Source of the DNA: Bacillota bacterium
Lineage (GTDB): Bacteria; Bacillota; Desulfotomaculia; Desulfotomaculales; Pelotomaculaceae
Reading direction: 5' to 3'
Assembly (NCBI GenBank): GCA_029555205.1
Contig: JAKPTB010000097.1
Coordinates: forward strand, 1-64,000
DNA length: 64,000 nucleotides
The notes beneath the pieces were generated by a model. It searched no databases. It was not told where the DNA came from and worked only from the letters and a program-made list of their open reading frames with translations. The position numbers were made by a program, and so were the translations under genes. This document shows, piece after piece, positions 36,387 to 46,060 of the stretch (positions are counted from its first letter, which is position 1; every line of letters starts with the position of its first letter).

Positions 36387-37946
36387 TTGCAAGTCAAAAT
36401 TGAACGAAAGAACTGGTTTAATGTTCTGATGGTTGCCGTACTGGGGCTGCTGCTTTTCGGTATGTCCAGCCTGGCTACGCCCGGGGCAGCCCTCGCCGCT
36501 GAGCCCGGTACTCCTGATTCACTGGAAATTACAGGAGATGGTGTGACCACGCCTTTAGTTTTAACCAGGGAACAGCTCCAGGCCATGGAACAATACCAGC
36601 ACGTTTACAGTGCCATCAATACCTGGCCTACCAAGAAGTGGTATGTCGGCAAAGGTGTTAAGCTAAGGGATCTGATGGAACTGGCGGGGATGACTGAGGA
36701 GGCCAAACTGCTCAAGTTTACATCCTCTGACGGCTACACAGTCAATCTTACAGTCCGGGAGCTGTTTGAGGACAAGCGTTATTATTTCCCGGGTCTCAAG
36801 GGCAAAAATCCCAATGACGGTGACGGGCATGTCCCCGGCTTTTCCGAAGGTGCGGTAGAGGTGGAGCCAATCCTCGCCCTGCTTAGTGTGGAAGGCAGCG
36901 ACAATCCTGAATATATGAATGAATTGAACTCATTGCTGCTGATGCTGGGGCAGCGGGCAGTAACGGAACAGAATGGCAATTTGTTCAGCAAGTATGTCAA
37001 TAAGATTGAAGTACTTACCACTGAACCGGAAAAATGGGACAGCCCCCGGGCAAATCCGGACAGCGGTGTGGTCTCCCCGGGAGCCATGATCGCCCTGAGT
37101 AACGACAACATGGATGACGACAAGATTTATTACACCACGGACGGCAGTACCCCAACCTTGAACAGCCCTATCTACAACTGGATTGCCAAACGGTGGTGGT
37201 CGGTGCGGAGTGATGTTCTGGGAACGATTAATAGTCCGGTGGGACCAATTAACAAGACCACAACCATTAAGGCCATAACAATTGGACCGGGCAAGTACGA
37301 TAGTGATGTAGTAACCTTCACCTACGAGGTTGCCGGGGATGTTTCCGGAGTTGAAGACGGGATGGAAGAACCCGGCGCGGAGGACCAGGACAAAGAAGAA
37401 CAAAAGCAGGAAGAGCCGGTGGCCCTGAATGATATCACAGGTCACTGGGCCCAGGACAGTATTGATACGCTGGTGAAGCAGGGTTGCATCAGCGGCTACC
37501 CCGACGGCAGCTTCAAACCCGAAAACAGGATCACCCGCGCTGAATTTGTAGCCGTGCTGGTGAAAGCGTTCCAGATTGAGAGCAATGGCGGAAAGGTCTT
37601 TACCGATACAGCGGCCCACTGGGCCAGGGACTACATTGCTGCAGCAGCGGCAAAGGGTCTGGTCAGCGGTTATGCCGGGGGGAACTTTGGCCCGGATGAC
37701 CCGGTTACCCGCGAGCAGATGGCCGTAATGATCGTCAAGGCAGCGGGATTGGCGCCGGCGGCTGGAGCCCCCGGGTTTGCCGACAGTGCAGACATTTCCG
37801 GATGGGCCGTGGAGGCCATAGCCACCGCAACGGAAAACGGGATTATCAAAGGCTATTTAGATAACACCATCCGGCCCAAAGGCAATGCCACCAGAGCCGA
37901 GGCCGTGACGGTCATAATGAATGCCCTGAATAAAATAAACACTTAA
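36387..37946 (+). CDS. SLH surface protein with SUOX-like and chitobiase-C-like domains
   Basis: A 519-residue exported protein (signal ending ALAAEP). Order: SUOX-like domain (about 48-215; AMEQYQHVYSAINTWPTKKW, GQRAVTEQNGNLF), chitobiase-C-like domain (about 225-315; KIYYTTDGSTPTLNSPIYNW), acidic linker (about 320-345), and three SLH repeats (about 348-519; DITGHWAQDSIDTLVKQGCI). It is a shorter relative of the 1215-residue protein at 29752. I chose TTG 36387, which has GGGAGAG 8 nt upstream; the longer frame from 36273 adds residues that do not look like a signal peptide. Likely located on the wall or S-layer; catalytic activity is unproven because the Mo-ligand Cys is not evident. Confidence 0.85.
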   Translation: MQVKIERKNWFNVLMVAVLGLLLFGMSSLATPGAALAAEPGTPDSLEITGDGVTTPLVLTREQLQAMEQYQHVYSAINTWPTKKWYVGKGVKLRDLMELAGMTEEAKLLKFTSSDGYTVNLTVRELFEDKRYYFPGLKGKNPNDGDGHVPGFSEGAVEVEPILALLSVEGSDNPEYMNELNSLLLMLGQRAVTEQNGNLFSKYVNKIEVLTTEPEKWDSPRANPDSGVVSPGAMIALSNDNMDDDKIYYTTDGSTPTLNSPIYNWIAKRWWSVRSDVLGTINSPVGPINKTTTIKAITIGPGKYDSDVVTFTYEVAGDVSGVEDGMEEPGAEDQDKEEQKQEEPVALNDITGHWAQDSIDTLVKQGCISGYPDGSFKPENRITRAEFVAVLVKAFQIESNGGKVFTDTAAHWARDYIAAAAAKGLVSGYAGGNFGPDDPVTREQMAVMIVKAAGLAPAAGAPGFADSADISGWAVEAIATATENGIIKGYLDNTIRPKGNATRAEAVTVIMNALNKINT

Positions 37947-38007
37947 TAATTAGCTGATCATAATTAGTTGGAAAGCTTCTTGATTGCGCGACGGGAAGTG
38001 AAAAGGA

Positions 38008-38919
38008 ATGAAACCAAAAACATGTTTTCCTAAAAAATATCTGGTTATTTGCCTCGTTTTCCTGTTCAGCGTCCTTCTGACAGCAGGCTGTATCGGGAGC
38101 GGGGAACCGCGGAAGGAGAACAGCGGGGCTGAAAGTCAACAAGTCAGTGGCCAGGCCGTCGTGATCAGCGGCGACGGTGTGAGCAAGGAAACCCGGCTGA
38201 CCCTGGAAGAGATGCTGGAACTGCCCGGCGCCCGGGTCGAACAGGTTTATTCCACCGTCAACAACTGGCCGGCCCCGAAGAAATATGCGGCGAAGGGGGT
38301 AAAAGTGGCTGCGCTGCTGGAAGCAGCAGGCATCAAAGCTGAGGCCAGAGGCATTACTGTTAAGGGTAAGGATGGTTTCCAGTGGTCCTTTACCCGGGAA
38401 CAACTATTGGAGACCCCCAGATACTACTTCCCGGGGGTAATGTCGGGGGATCCATCCGGCGCCGAGCCGGTGGAGCCCATCATTGCCTACGCTTATAAAG
38501 AGAATAGCGATAATCCCGGGGAGGCCGAAAGGGACGATTTATGCCTGATTATGCCCCAGGCCAATGTCAGGGAGCAGACCAACCATACCTTTGTCAAAGG
38601 TGTCAGCGAGATTCAGGTGGTTTTGGAGGACCCGGGAAAATGGGAGAAAGCCGGCGTCTTTCCCGGGGTGGGAACTATTGCTGCCGGAGATACGGTGAAA
38701 CTGCAGCATAAAGATTTGGGCAAGGTTAAAATGTATTATACTCTGGATGGCTCTGATCCGACCGAAGCAAGCACACTCTATAATCCCAGTACCTATCAGC
38801 CTGATTTAAACAAGCCCATCAGGATCGACAGGGACACCACGATCAAGGTTTTAGTCCGGGGCTTCGGCAAACATGACAGTGATATTGCCGAGTTTCATTA
38901 CAAAATTAAAGGATCATAG
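38008..38919 (+). CDS. Lipoprotein with SUOX-like and chitobiase-C-like domains
   Basis: A 303-residue lipoprotein (lipobox LLTAGC near residue 28). The mature part has a SUOX-like domain (about 48-205; RVEQVYSTVNNWPAPKKY, VKVAALLEAAGI, GKDGFQWSFTREQLL) and a chitobiase-C-like domain (about 215-303; KMYYTLDGSDPTEASTLYNP, then RIDRDTTIKVLVRGFGKHDS). It is membrane-anchored, unlike the SLH relatives, and so could bridge between membrane and wall. ATG start with AGTGAAAAGGA upstream. It is one of four lipoproteins in the row that could relay electrons or ligand between membrane and surface proteins; that role is inference. Confidence 0.85.
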   Translation: MKPKTCFPKKYLVICLVFLFSVLLTAGCIGSGEPRKENSGAESQQVSGQAVVISGDGVSKETRLTLEEMLELPGARVEQVYSTVNNWPAPKKYAAKGVKVAALLEAAGIKAEARGITVKGKDGFQWSFTREQLLETPRYYFPGVMSGDPSGAEPVEPIIAYAYKENSDNPGEAERDDLCLIMPQANVREQTNHTFVKGVSEIQVVLEDPGKWEKAGVFPGVGTIAAGDTVKLQHKDLGKVKMYYTLDGSDPTEASTLYNPSTYQPDLNKPIRIDRDTTIKVLVRGFGKHDSDIAEFHYKIKGS

Positions 38920-39001
38920 CTTCAGCTGAGGGGCCGCCGCAGGCACAGCTGCGGCTTAACCCCGGCAAGCGGCAGGAGATGTTGTGAGGAGGTTTGATTT
39001 G

Positions 39002-40117
39002 TTGCCTAAAATAGAAAGAAGCGCCTGTCTTTATCTGGTTTTATTCCTGCTCTGTTTCGCCCTGGCCGGATGCGCCGGGGAAAAAGCTTCCGGTCCCCGC
39101 AATCCGGAATATGAAAACCTGAAGATTGTGGTCGAAGGAGATCTGGAGGAGCCCCGGGAGATCACGGTGGGAGAAATGCGGACGCTGCCCCGGAAAGAAC
39201 TGAACGCCAGTTTCACCCGTACCACGGGACTCCTGGAAGAGTTTAAGGCTGCCGGCCCTACCGTCAAGGATGTGCTGGACCACCTGGGGATTGACTACCA
39301 GGACTACAAGGGAATCGGTTTTACCGGCAAGGACAATTACTATTGCCTGGTGACGCCGGAGATTATGGCCGAACGTGAGCTGATCCTGGCTTTAACCATC
39401 GACGGGGAGCAGGAACTTCCGGAAGAACTGCAGCCGGCACGATTATGCGTACAGGGGGAGCATGGCCCTTACTGGGTAAAAATGGTCGATAAGATTGTTC
39501 TGTACAAGGAAATTCCGGAGAAAGATATTACCTCTGTGTGGGTCTTTAAAAACCTGGCGGAGGGGATCGAGCCCTACCCCTATGAGTATTACGGCAGCAA
39601 AGACGACGCCATCGAACTGGCCCAGATTTTTTCCCGTTTTGACAATGTTGACAGCAAGGCTTTCTTTACGATGAAATCAGCGGACGGCTTTAAGAAGAAT
39701 GAAGCCATAAACATGATCACCCAGGGGTATTACATCAAGGTTTCAGGTGAGGATGCGCCGATGAACATGGCTCCCAACATTAAACTGGGCATGAACGTTG
39801 CGCACATTGCCTGGTTTTCCACCAATGCGGACGCGGCAATCTTCCCGGAGGAAATGGCTCAACTAGTTGGAGAGCAGGAAGCCGGTGCCCAAAGGGGGAT
39901 TTCCTTGAAGGCAATCCTGGAGGAAGTTGGGTTGTTTGATCTTGAGGAAAAACAGTTTGAGCTTATCGGTACTGACGGCAACAGCGTTAAAGTGAGCGGG
40001 CAAGACCTGAATAAGGGGTTGCTGCTGATTAATGCTGACGGCACATATCCTGTGATATGGCAAGAGGGAGCCGGACATAAGTCCGTTGACAACTTGTTGC
40101 GGATCCGTTCGATCTAG
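39002..40117 (+). CDS. Lipoprotein with two divergent SUOX-like domains
   Basis: A lipoprotein of about 371 residues (signal with CFALAGCAG). The first half (about 35-170) reads like a SUOX-like fold (EPREITVGEMRTLPRKELNA, AAGPTVKDVLDHLGI, ILALTIDGEQELPEELQPAR, LCVQGEHGPYWVKMVDKI, the last matching the closing strand of molybdopterin oxidoreductases). The second half (about 205-371) is a more divergent repeat (AFFTMKSADGFKKNEAINMI, GISLKAILEEVGL, IWQEGAGHKSVDNLLRIRSI). The chitobiase-C-like domain of its neighbours is absent. I prefer TTG 39002, which has GAGGAGG 9 nt upstream; GTG 38984 would make that site part of the coding region. Confidence 0.75.
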   Translation: MPKIERSACLYLVLFLLCFALAGCAGEKASGPRNPEYENLKIVVEGDLEEPREITVGEMRTLPRKELNASFTRTTGLLEEFKAAGPTVKDVLDHLGIDYQDYKGIGFTGKDNYYCLVTPEIMAERELILALTIDGEQELPEELQPARLCVQGEHGPYWVKMVDKIVLYKEIPEKDITSVWVFKNLAEGIEPYPYEYYGSKDDAIELAQIFSRFDNVDSKAFFTMKSADGFKKNEAINMITQGYYIKVSGEDAPMNMAPNIKLGMNVAHIAWFSTNADAAIFPEEMAQLVGEQEAGAQRGISLKAILEEVGLFDLEEKQFELIGTDGNSVKVSGQDLNKGLLLINADGTYPVIWQEGAGHKSVDNLLRIRSI

Positions 40118-40572
40118 TTCGAGGAAAGGAGGGTTTCCCAGTTTCCGTATCAGCCGCAGCCCCCGGTCGCGATGTCCGGGAGTCTGCCTGTTAAGAGGTT
40201 GTAACGGTTATGTGAAAGCATTGAATAGATAATTAATCAGCATAAGTATTAGGGATAGTTGCCGGGAAGAAATTCCAATGCTTGCGCTCCCTTTTTAAGT
40301 CAGGTAAAAAAACAAGGTCTGACACACTTTCATATGTCCGGTTTATAGTAACAAATCCTTTTTGCTGATTCTTTAATTTCCCTATAAAAACGGAGGTGAA
40401 AAGAGGGGTTGACGGTTTCAGTTTCAAGTCAAATTATATACTTTGCCAGGGAGGTGATCTTGAGCAAATTTGCACGGAAACTCCGTGCCGTATGGGTATG
40501 AAGTTCTGTAAACTGAGCTTCCAATGTTTTAGTCATATCTTTTGCGGAATTTGAAGAGAGGAGGAGTTATTA
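40118..40572. other. Intergenic leader before the 1780-residue gene
   Basis: About 455 bp. A GC-rich hairpin (CCCGG with CCGGG) lies near 40160-40180. I see no gene and no riboswitch I can name. A separate promoter for the giant gene could be here. Confidence 0.4.
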
Positions 40573-43500
40573 GTGCGAGTTGTTAGTAATAACGGGTCAG
40601 GTAAACTGGTTGTACTGCTTACTGTGGTGGCAATGTTGTTCACACTGTTCATGTTTGCCCCCAATGATGCAAGCGCCGCTACTACCAGCCTCACCATCAC
40701 CAAATATGCCTCTGACAAAACCACAGTTCTTGATCAGAGAACGGTGACTTATCAGGAATTAAGGGATGGTCAACTCAGTGATGGGACTCCCATACCCATA
40801 ATGGGTGACGGGTCTACGCATTATTATCATCAGGGCCCGGTCTTTATCGATGATCCCGATCCGGATACCCAGGAATTGCTCCGTTGGAACGAGGCAGAAG
40901 ATAAAAACTGGGATACCAAGGATATGGGAGCTGTGAAGGGCACCAACGTAAAAGACCTCTGCGAACTGGTGGGAGGTATGGCGGAGGGCGACACGCTCCA
41001 GATCAAAGCATCAGATGGTTTTAAGAAGGAGTATGCCTATAAAAACGTTTACCAGTACTCGGATCGTGAAGGTCCCATGGTGGTCTGCTGGTATAAAGAC
41101 GGGAAGTACCCGGATAGCGGCTACACTGACGGGATGCGCCTGGTCTGGTTTGCCGAAGCCACATACAAAGAAGGCCCAACCGATGTCATAGGTTTACCCT
41201 CGGGATACTATAACGTCTTCGGCAACTGGGACTGGCGTTTAGCTGCAGAATCCAAATACTGGTACTATTATAATAACGAATATCCCACTACCACCGGCTT
41301 ATCCGTACAGAATGTTAACGCGCTGGTAATATACAGCACCCAGGCTCCCAAAGCAACCTGGTACGTTGATGACTCCGGTGAAGCCGACTTCACCACCATC
41401 CAGGCGGCTGTGACGGCGGCCAATGCTGGTGATACCATTATCGTCAAAGACGGTACTTATACCGAGAACGTGGTCGTGGACAAGAGTCTGGTAATCAAGT
41501 CCGAGAATGGTGCGGCCCAGACGATCGTTCAGGCGGCCGACCCGAACGCCGATGTGATCAAAGTAACGGCGACGGATGTTACCATTGAAGGTTTTACTGT
41601 TACTGGAGCAACTTCAATGGGCAAATCGGGTATCTATCTTGCCGGCCAGTCCAGTGGCTCCTGCACCATAAAAAATAACTTGAGTACAGGAAACAACCAG
41701 GGAATAGCGGTTTCTTCATCCGGCAACACGGTTTCCGACAACACCTGCACTCTCAGTGGAAGATATGGCCTTTACCTTAGCAATGCCACCGGTAACCTCA
41801 TAACCAACAACACGTGTTCGAACAACACAGAGGGATCGGGTTTTGCCCTCTACCTGGCGGACAATGCCGATAACAATACCGTCAGCGGCAACGTCGCGGA
41901 CTCCAATAAAATCGGCATAAGGGTCAAGAACGCAGACTCCAATATAATCTTTGAAAACACTTCCTCAAATAACGAATATGGCCTGGAACTGGCTACCGGC
42001 TCTACCGGCAATGTTTTCTACCTGAACAACTTTACCGGTAATACCCTAGGCCAGAAAACATGGAATTTTAACGCGGTCGCCGGCAACATCTGGAGTTCCC
42101 AGGAGGAAAAGACTTACCAGTATAACGGCACCCAGTATACCGGCTATGTGGGTAATTACTGGAGCGACTACGACGGTGTGGACGCGGACGGCAACGGCAT
42201 CGGTGACACGCCATATCAGACAGTCCTGACCGATACTGACAACTATCCCCTGATGGGTCTGTACCAGGATGGTGTCATCGAGGGCTCCGTACCGGCAGTG
42301 GACGTGCTCTACGACGGGACAGTGGCCCTGGCTCCTGGCGAAACCTTCAGTGTGACTGCCTACAACTCGGGAACGGCTTATACCGTCAGCGAGACCACAC
42401 CCCTTGGGGCTCTGCAGGCAGCCGCAACGGCTGGCGGCTTCTCCTATGACGTCACCGACAAGAATTACGAGAACTCTGGCGCTCTGCTGTTGGACAATAT
42501 AGGAGACTACCATTTTGTCAAAGGCGGCAGCAAGTGGCTGGCCTACGTCAACGGCGTCTATAAGGACGGCTATAACAACCCCGCCGGGGCCCTGAACCTG
42601 ATTGAACTGGTTGACGGTGACAGGGTTGAGTTTTACTATGCCGCCGGGATCAGCGATCCCACCGACCTTGATGCAGTCAAGGCAGCGGCTACCGCTGCGG
42701 TAAAAACCGTCGCCTCATTGGCCCCGGCAATGGACGTGCTCTACGACGGAACAGTCGCTCTGGCTCCCGGTGAAACCTTCAGCGTGACCGCTTACAACTC
42801 GGGAACGGCTTATACCGTCAGCAAGACCACACCCCTTGGGGCTCTGCAGGCAGCTTCAATTGCCGGCGGTTTTACCTATGCCGTCACCGATAAGAATTAC
42901 GGGAACTCGGGCGCTCTGCTGTTGGACGATATAGGAGACTACCCCTATGTCAAAGGCGGCAGCCAGTGGCTGGCCTACGTTAACGGTGTCTACAAGGACG
43001 GCTACAACAACCCCGAGGGAGCCCTAAACCTGATTGAACTGGTTGACGGGGACAGGGTTGAGTTTTACTATGCTGCCGGGATCAGCGATCCCACCGATCT
43101 TGATGCAGTCAAGGCAGCGGCTACCGCTGCGGTAAAAACCGTCGCAGCCACAGGGGTTGCTCCCACTGATTGGACTCTGCAGCTTACCGGAGCAAGGCAG
43201 GAAACCGTAACCAAGGCCTACTTCGAACAAGGTCTTGCCTGTTCCCCAACTCACCGGGTGTCCTGGACCGACGAAGACGGTAATGAATGGGCAGGCATGC
43301 CGCTCTGGCTTTTGGTCGGCATGGTCGATGATGACCCCGATGGCGCCAGCCATTTCAGCTTTAACAACGAACTCGCCGCCCAGCATTATGAAGTTAATGT
43401 TATAGGCGGAGACGGGTGGAAGGCTACCCTGGACAGTGCTGCAATAGCCCGCAACAACGGTTACATCGTTGCCAACACCCTTAACGGGGAACCGCTGCCG

Positions 43501-45915
43501 CTCAAGACCGAAGCGGGCAAGGGCTGCTGGCCGCTTCACCTGAAGGGTCCGGCCGTTTTAGCCGGAGCTCAGGTAGGCAACATCGTTAAAATTGAACTGT
43601 CAGGTCTGCCCCAGCCGCCAGCAGGATGGACCCTGGAGATGATTGGAGATATAGGGGACACCATCACTCAAGAGGAATTTGAGAAAGGACTTGCCTGCAC
43701 AGGTTCAGGCCACTACAAGGAATGGACTGATAATGAAGGCAACGTCTGGTCCGGCGTGCCCCTGTGGGTGCTCCTGGGTGCGGTGGACGACATTGAGACA
43801 AGCGGCCACTGGGATTTCAATAATGACCGGGCTGCAGGCTATTCTGTGAAAGTGGTTGCAGAAGATGGTTATGCCAGGACCTTTGAAGGCAAGGATGTAG
43901 CCCGCAGTGACGATTATATCATTGCCAATAAATGCAACGGTGCCCCCCTTACTGATGATTTAGCACCGTTGCGTCTGGTAGGGGCCGGTGTCGCCAAGGA
44001 GGATGGCTCTCTTAGCGGCGCCAGCGTTAGCAAAATAGCCAGGATCGAAATACCCGAACTGCAGACACCGGAGCCCGGACCCGGCAGTTGGAACCTTAAG
44101 CTGTTCGGCAAGGTCAATGATGTTATTTCCCAGGCGGAATTTGAGGCCGGCCTGGCCTGTCCCAATTCCGGCCACCTGGTAGAATGGACCGACAGCGACG
44201 GCAATGTCTGGTCGGGAATTCCCCTCTGGTTATTGACAGGCTGGGTGGATGACCGGTATCCCCACGCTTACAACGCTAACCAGGCTATTGATGGCTACAC
44301 GATCCTGGTAAAAGCCGGAGACGGCTACACCAAGGATTTCAGCAGCGAGGACGTGGCCAGGAGCAACGACTATATCATTGCCAATAAATGCAACAATGAA
44401 CCCCTTAGCGATAAAGCATGGCCGCTTCGTCTGGTGGGCGACGGTGTTGCCAATGATGGAAAACTTACCGGCACCAGCGTCGGCAATATTGCGGAAATTG
44501 AACTGACATCCTTTGGTACTTCCCAGCCTATACCTGAATTGCGGATTGTCAAATATGGTGAAGATCAAACAACCATCATTGCTGAAGTTACGGTGGATTA
44601 CCTGTGGATGGAAAATGAGAGCGGTTTTGACGTCATTGGTGACGGGACTACGGTATACCGCTATGAAAGTATCACAAACAACCCGGATGACATATGGGAT
44701 GCTGAGGAAACCTATCCCGGCGGCTTCAAGGTCGCAAATGCCGTGAAGGGCACCCGGATCAGAGACCTTTGTGGGCTTGTAGACGGCATGGGAGCAGGCA
44801 CTGAAATAGTACTGGTCGCCAGAGACGGTTACGAGACAAGGCTGCCCTATAGCTCCATCTATCCAGATCCTTCGGTTCAAGAACGCCAGGGGGACGCCAT
44901 TCTGGCCTGGTGGGCCGATGGAAAATACGTGCCGTATTATGACGAAGGTATGCGTTTATTCTTTACCCCGGACGACCACATCTATGGCCAGTGGGATATG
45001 CACGAGACGCTGCCTGAAAAATACTGGCACTGGTATGGCGCTGGTGGTATTATGTATCCGTCCTGTGCCGGCCTGGCAGCGAAGTGGATAACAGAAATCA
45101 GAGTTTACACCAAGCCTGCCGGCGACTGGACCCTGGAGCTAGATGGCCGGGATATCGGCGGTATAAAATATGATGTCAACAAAACCTATTTCGAACAGGC
45201 TCTCGCCTGTCAGTTCGGCGCCAATCACAAGGCAACCTACACCGATTCAGAAGGACAGGTCTGGGAAGGCATGCCCCTGTGGTTCCTGGCCGGGTTTGTC
45301 GATGACGCCGACCAGCATTCCTATAACGCCTTTAATAATGAGCTGGCTTTAGCCGGGTATCAGGTTGTCATTACCGCGGCCGATGGCCATTCGGTAACTA
45401 TCGACAGCAGGGATATTATCCGGAACAACAACTATATTGTCGCCAATACCCTGAACGGGGCGCTCATACCCGAGTCCGACGACAACTGGCCGCTCCGGCT
45501 GGTTGGACCTGCTGTCAGCGGGGAAACATCGATATCAAAAATTGTCAGCATCAAGCTGGTAGGCTCTGAGCCTGGTAAACCGAGCTATACGTTAACACCG
45601 CAGGAGGATGCAGCCTACACTGCGGGTAAGACATCCGAGGGCATCGATTTTATGACCGTAAAAGACGGTGTCTCAGGGTTCAAGTACTTTACCGTAGGCG
45701 TCACTCCGGTGGTTTCCCATGATGGCAAGGAAACAGTGGTCTTTACTCATCTAAGAAACGGCAGCCAGCTTGGACTTAATGCCACCAGGGCTGATTTCGA
45801 CCAGGTAAATACGGCCCAGGCAGGCTTTAATGTCAAAGCAGGCGACGAGGTTAAGGTTTTCATTGTGGATGAACTGACTAACGATCCTGACCATAACCCT
45901 GTGATCCTGCAGTAA
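40573..45915 (+). CDS. Giant mosaic surface protein: SUOX-like repeats, NosD-like beta helix, DUF4430
   Basis: A 1780-residue exported protein (signal ending NDASAA). Order: SUOX-like variant domain (about 35-255), right-handed beta-helix of NosD type (about 260-565; GNLITNNTCSNNTEG, DNADNNTVSGNVADSN), two DUF4430 (transcobalamin-C-like) domains (about 575-855), three SUOX-like domains of a second type (about 860-1315), another first-type domain (about 1320-1515), a second-type domain (about 1516-1670) and a C-terminal domain shared with the phosphatase at 51136. All four second-type domains keep a Cys in LAC before WTDxxGxxWxGxPLWxL, a credible Mo/W-ligand position. No SLH or sortase motif. 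GTG start with GGAGGAG 7 nt upstream. Confidence 0.85.
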   Translation: MRVVSNNGSGKLVVLLTVVAMLFTLFMFAPNDASAATTSLTITKYASDKTTVLDQRTVTYQELRDGQLSDGTPIPIMGDGSTHYYHQGPVFIDDPDPDTQELLRWNEAEDKNWDTKDMGAVKGTNVKDLCELVGGMAEGDTLQIKASDGFKKEYAYKNVYQYSDREGPMVVCWYKDGKYPDSGYTDGMRLVWFAEATYKEGPTDVIGLPSGYYNVFGNWDWRLAAESKYWYYYNNEYPTTTGLSVQNVNALVIYSTQAPKATWYVDDSGEADFTTIQAAVTAANAGDTIIVKDGTYTENVVVDKSLVIKSENGAAQTIVQAADPNADVIKVTATDVTIEGFTVTGATSMGKSGIYLAGQSSGSCTIKNNLSTGNNQGIAVSSSGNTVSDNTCTLSGRYGLYLSNATGNLITNNTCSNNTEGSGFALYLADNADNNTVSGNVADSNKIGIRVKNADSNIIFENTSSNNEYGLELATGSTGNVFYLNNFTGNTLGQKTWNFNAVAGNIWSSQEEKTYQYNGTQYTGYVGNYWSDYDGVDADGNGIGDTPYQTVLTDTDNYPLMGLYQDGVIEGSVPAVDVLYDGTVALAPGETFSVTAYNSGTAYTVSETTPLGALQAAATAGGFSYDVTDKNYENSGALLLDNIGDYHFVKGGSKWLAYVNGVYKDGYNNPAGALNLIELVDGDRVEFYYAAGISDPTDLDAVKAAATAAVKTVASLAPAMDVLYDGTVALAPGETFSVTAYNSGTAYTVSKTTPLGALQAASIAGGFTYAVTDKNYGNSGALLLDDIGDYPYVKGGSQWLAYVNGVYKDGYNNPEGALNLIELVDGDRVEFYYAAGISDPTDLDAVKAAATAAVKTVAATGVAPTDWTLQLTGARQETVTKAYFEQGLACSPTHRVSWTDEDGNEWAGMPLWLLVGMVDDDPDGASHFSFNNELAAQHYEVNVIGGDGWKATLDSAAIARNNGYIVANTLNGEPLPLKTEAGKGCWPLHLKGPAVLAGAQVGNIVKIELSGLPQPPAGWTLEMIGDIGDTITQEEFEKGLACTGSGHYKEWTDNEGNVWSGVPLWVLLGAVDDIETSGHWDFNNDRAAGYSVKVVAEDGYARTFEGKDVARSDDYIIANKCNGAPLTDDLAPLRLVGAGVAKEDGSLSGASVSKIARIEIPELQTPEPGPGSWNLKLFGKVNDVISQAEFEAGLACPNSGHLVEWTDSDGNVWSGIPLWLLTGWVDDRYPHAYNANQAIDGYTILVKAGDGYTKDFSSEDVARSNDYIIANKCNNEPLSDKAWPLRLVGDGVANDGKLTGTSVGNIAEIELTSFGTSQPIPELRIVKYGEDQTTIIAEVTVDYLWMENESGFDVIGDGTTVYRYESITNNPDDIWDAEETYPGGFKVANAVKGTRIRDLCGLVDGMGAGTEIVLVARDGYETRLPYSSIYPDPSVQERQGDAILAWWADGKYVPYYDEGMRLFFTPDDHIYGQWDMHETLPEKYWHWYGAGGIMYPSCAGLAAKWITEIRVYTKPAGDWTLELDGRDIGGIKYDVNKTYFEQALACQFGANHKATYTDSEGQVWEGMPLWFLAGFVDDADQHSYNAFNNELALAGYQVVITAADGHSVTIDSRDIIRNNNYIVANTLNGALIPESDDNWPLRLVGPAVSGETSISKIVSIKLVGSEPGKPSYTLTPQEDAAYTAGKTSEGIDFMTVKDGVSGFKYFTVGVTPVVSHDGKETVVFTHLRNGSQLGLNATRADFDQVNTAQAGFNVKAGDEVKVFIVDELTNDPDHNPVILQ
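42298..43161 (+). repeat. Near-identical tandem DUF4430 copies
   Basis: Two units of 432 bp (starting 42298 and 42730) share long identical blocks, such as GACGTGCTCTACGACGG, ACCACACCCCTTGGGGCTCT and CAAGGCAGCGGCTACC. This points to a recent tandem duplication or gene conversion inside the gene. Confidence 0.8.
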
Positions 45916-46060
45916 ATCTCTTGGCTTGGATCATTTGAAAGAAGGAAAAGGCGGGTTGGGCAAAACTGCGCCTGGGCGTCAGTTTTGCCCGGCTCCCGCT
46001 TTACAAACAAGAGCTGTAAACCATTCTGTCCAGTAGTGCAGGGCTTGGGGAGAGATAACC

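Noticed and set aside
40140-40400. Possible riboswitch before the 1780-residue gene
   Set aside because: Only one short GC hairpin is visible, and no known class could be matched.
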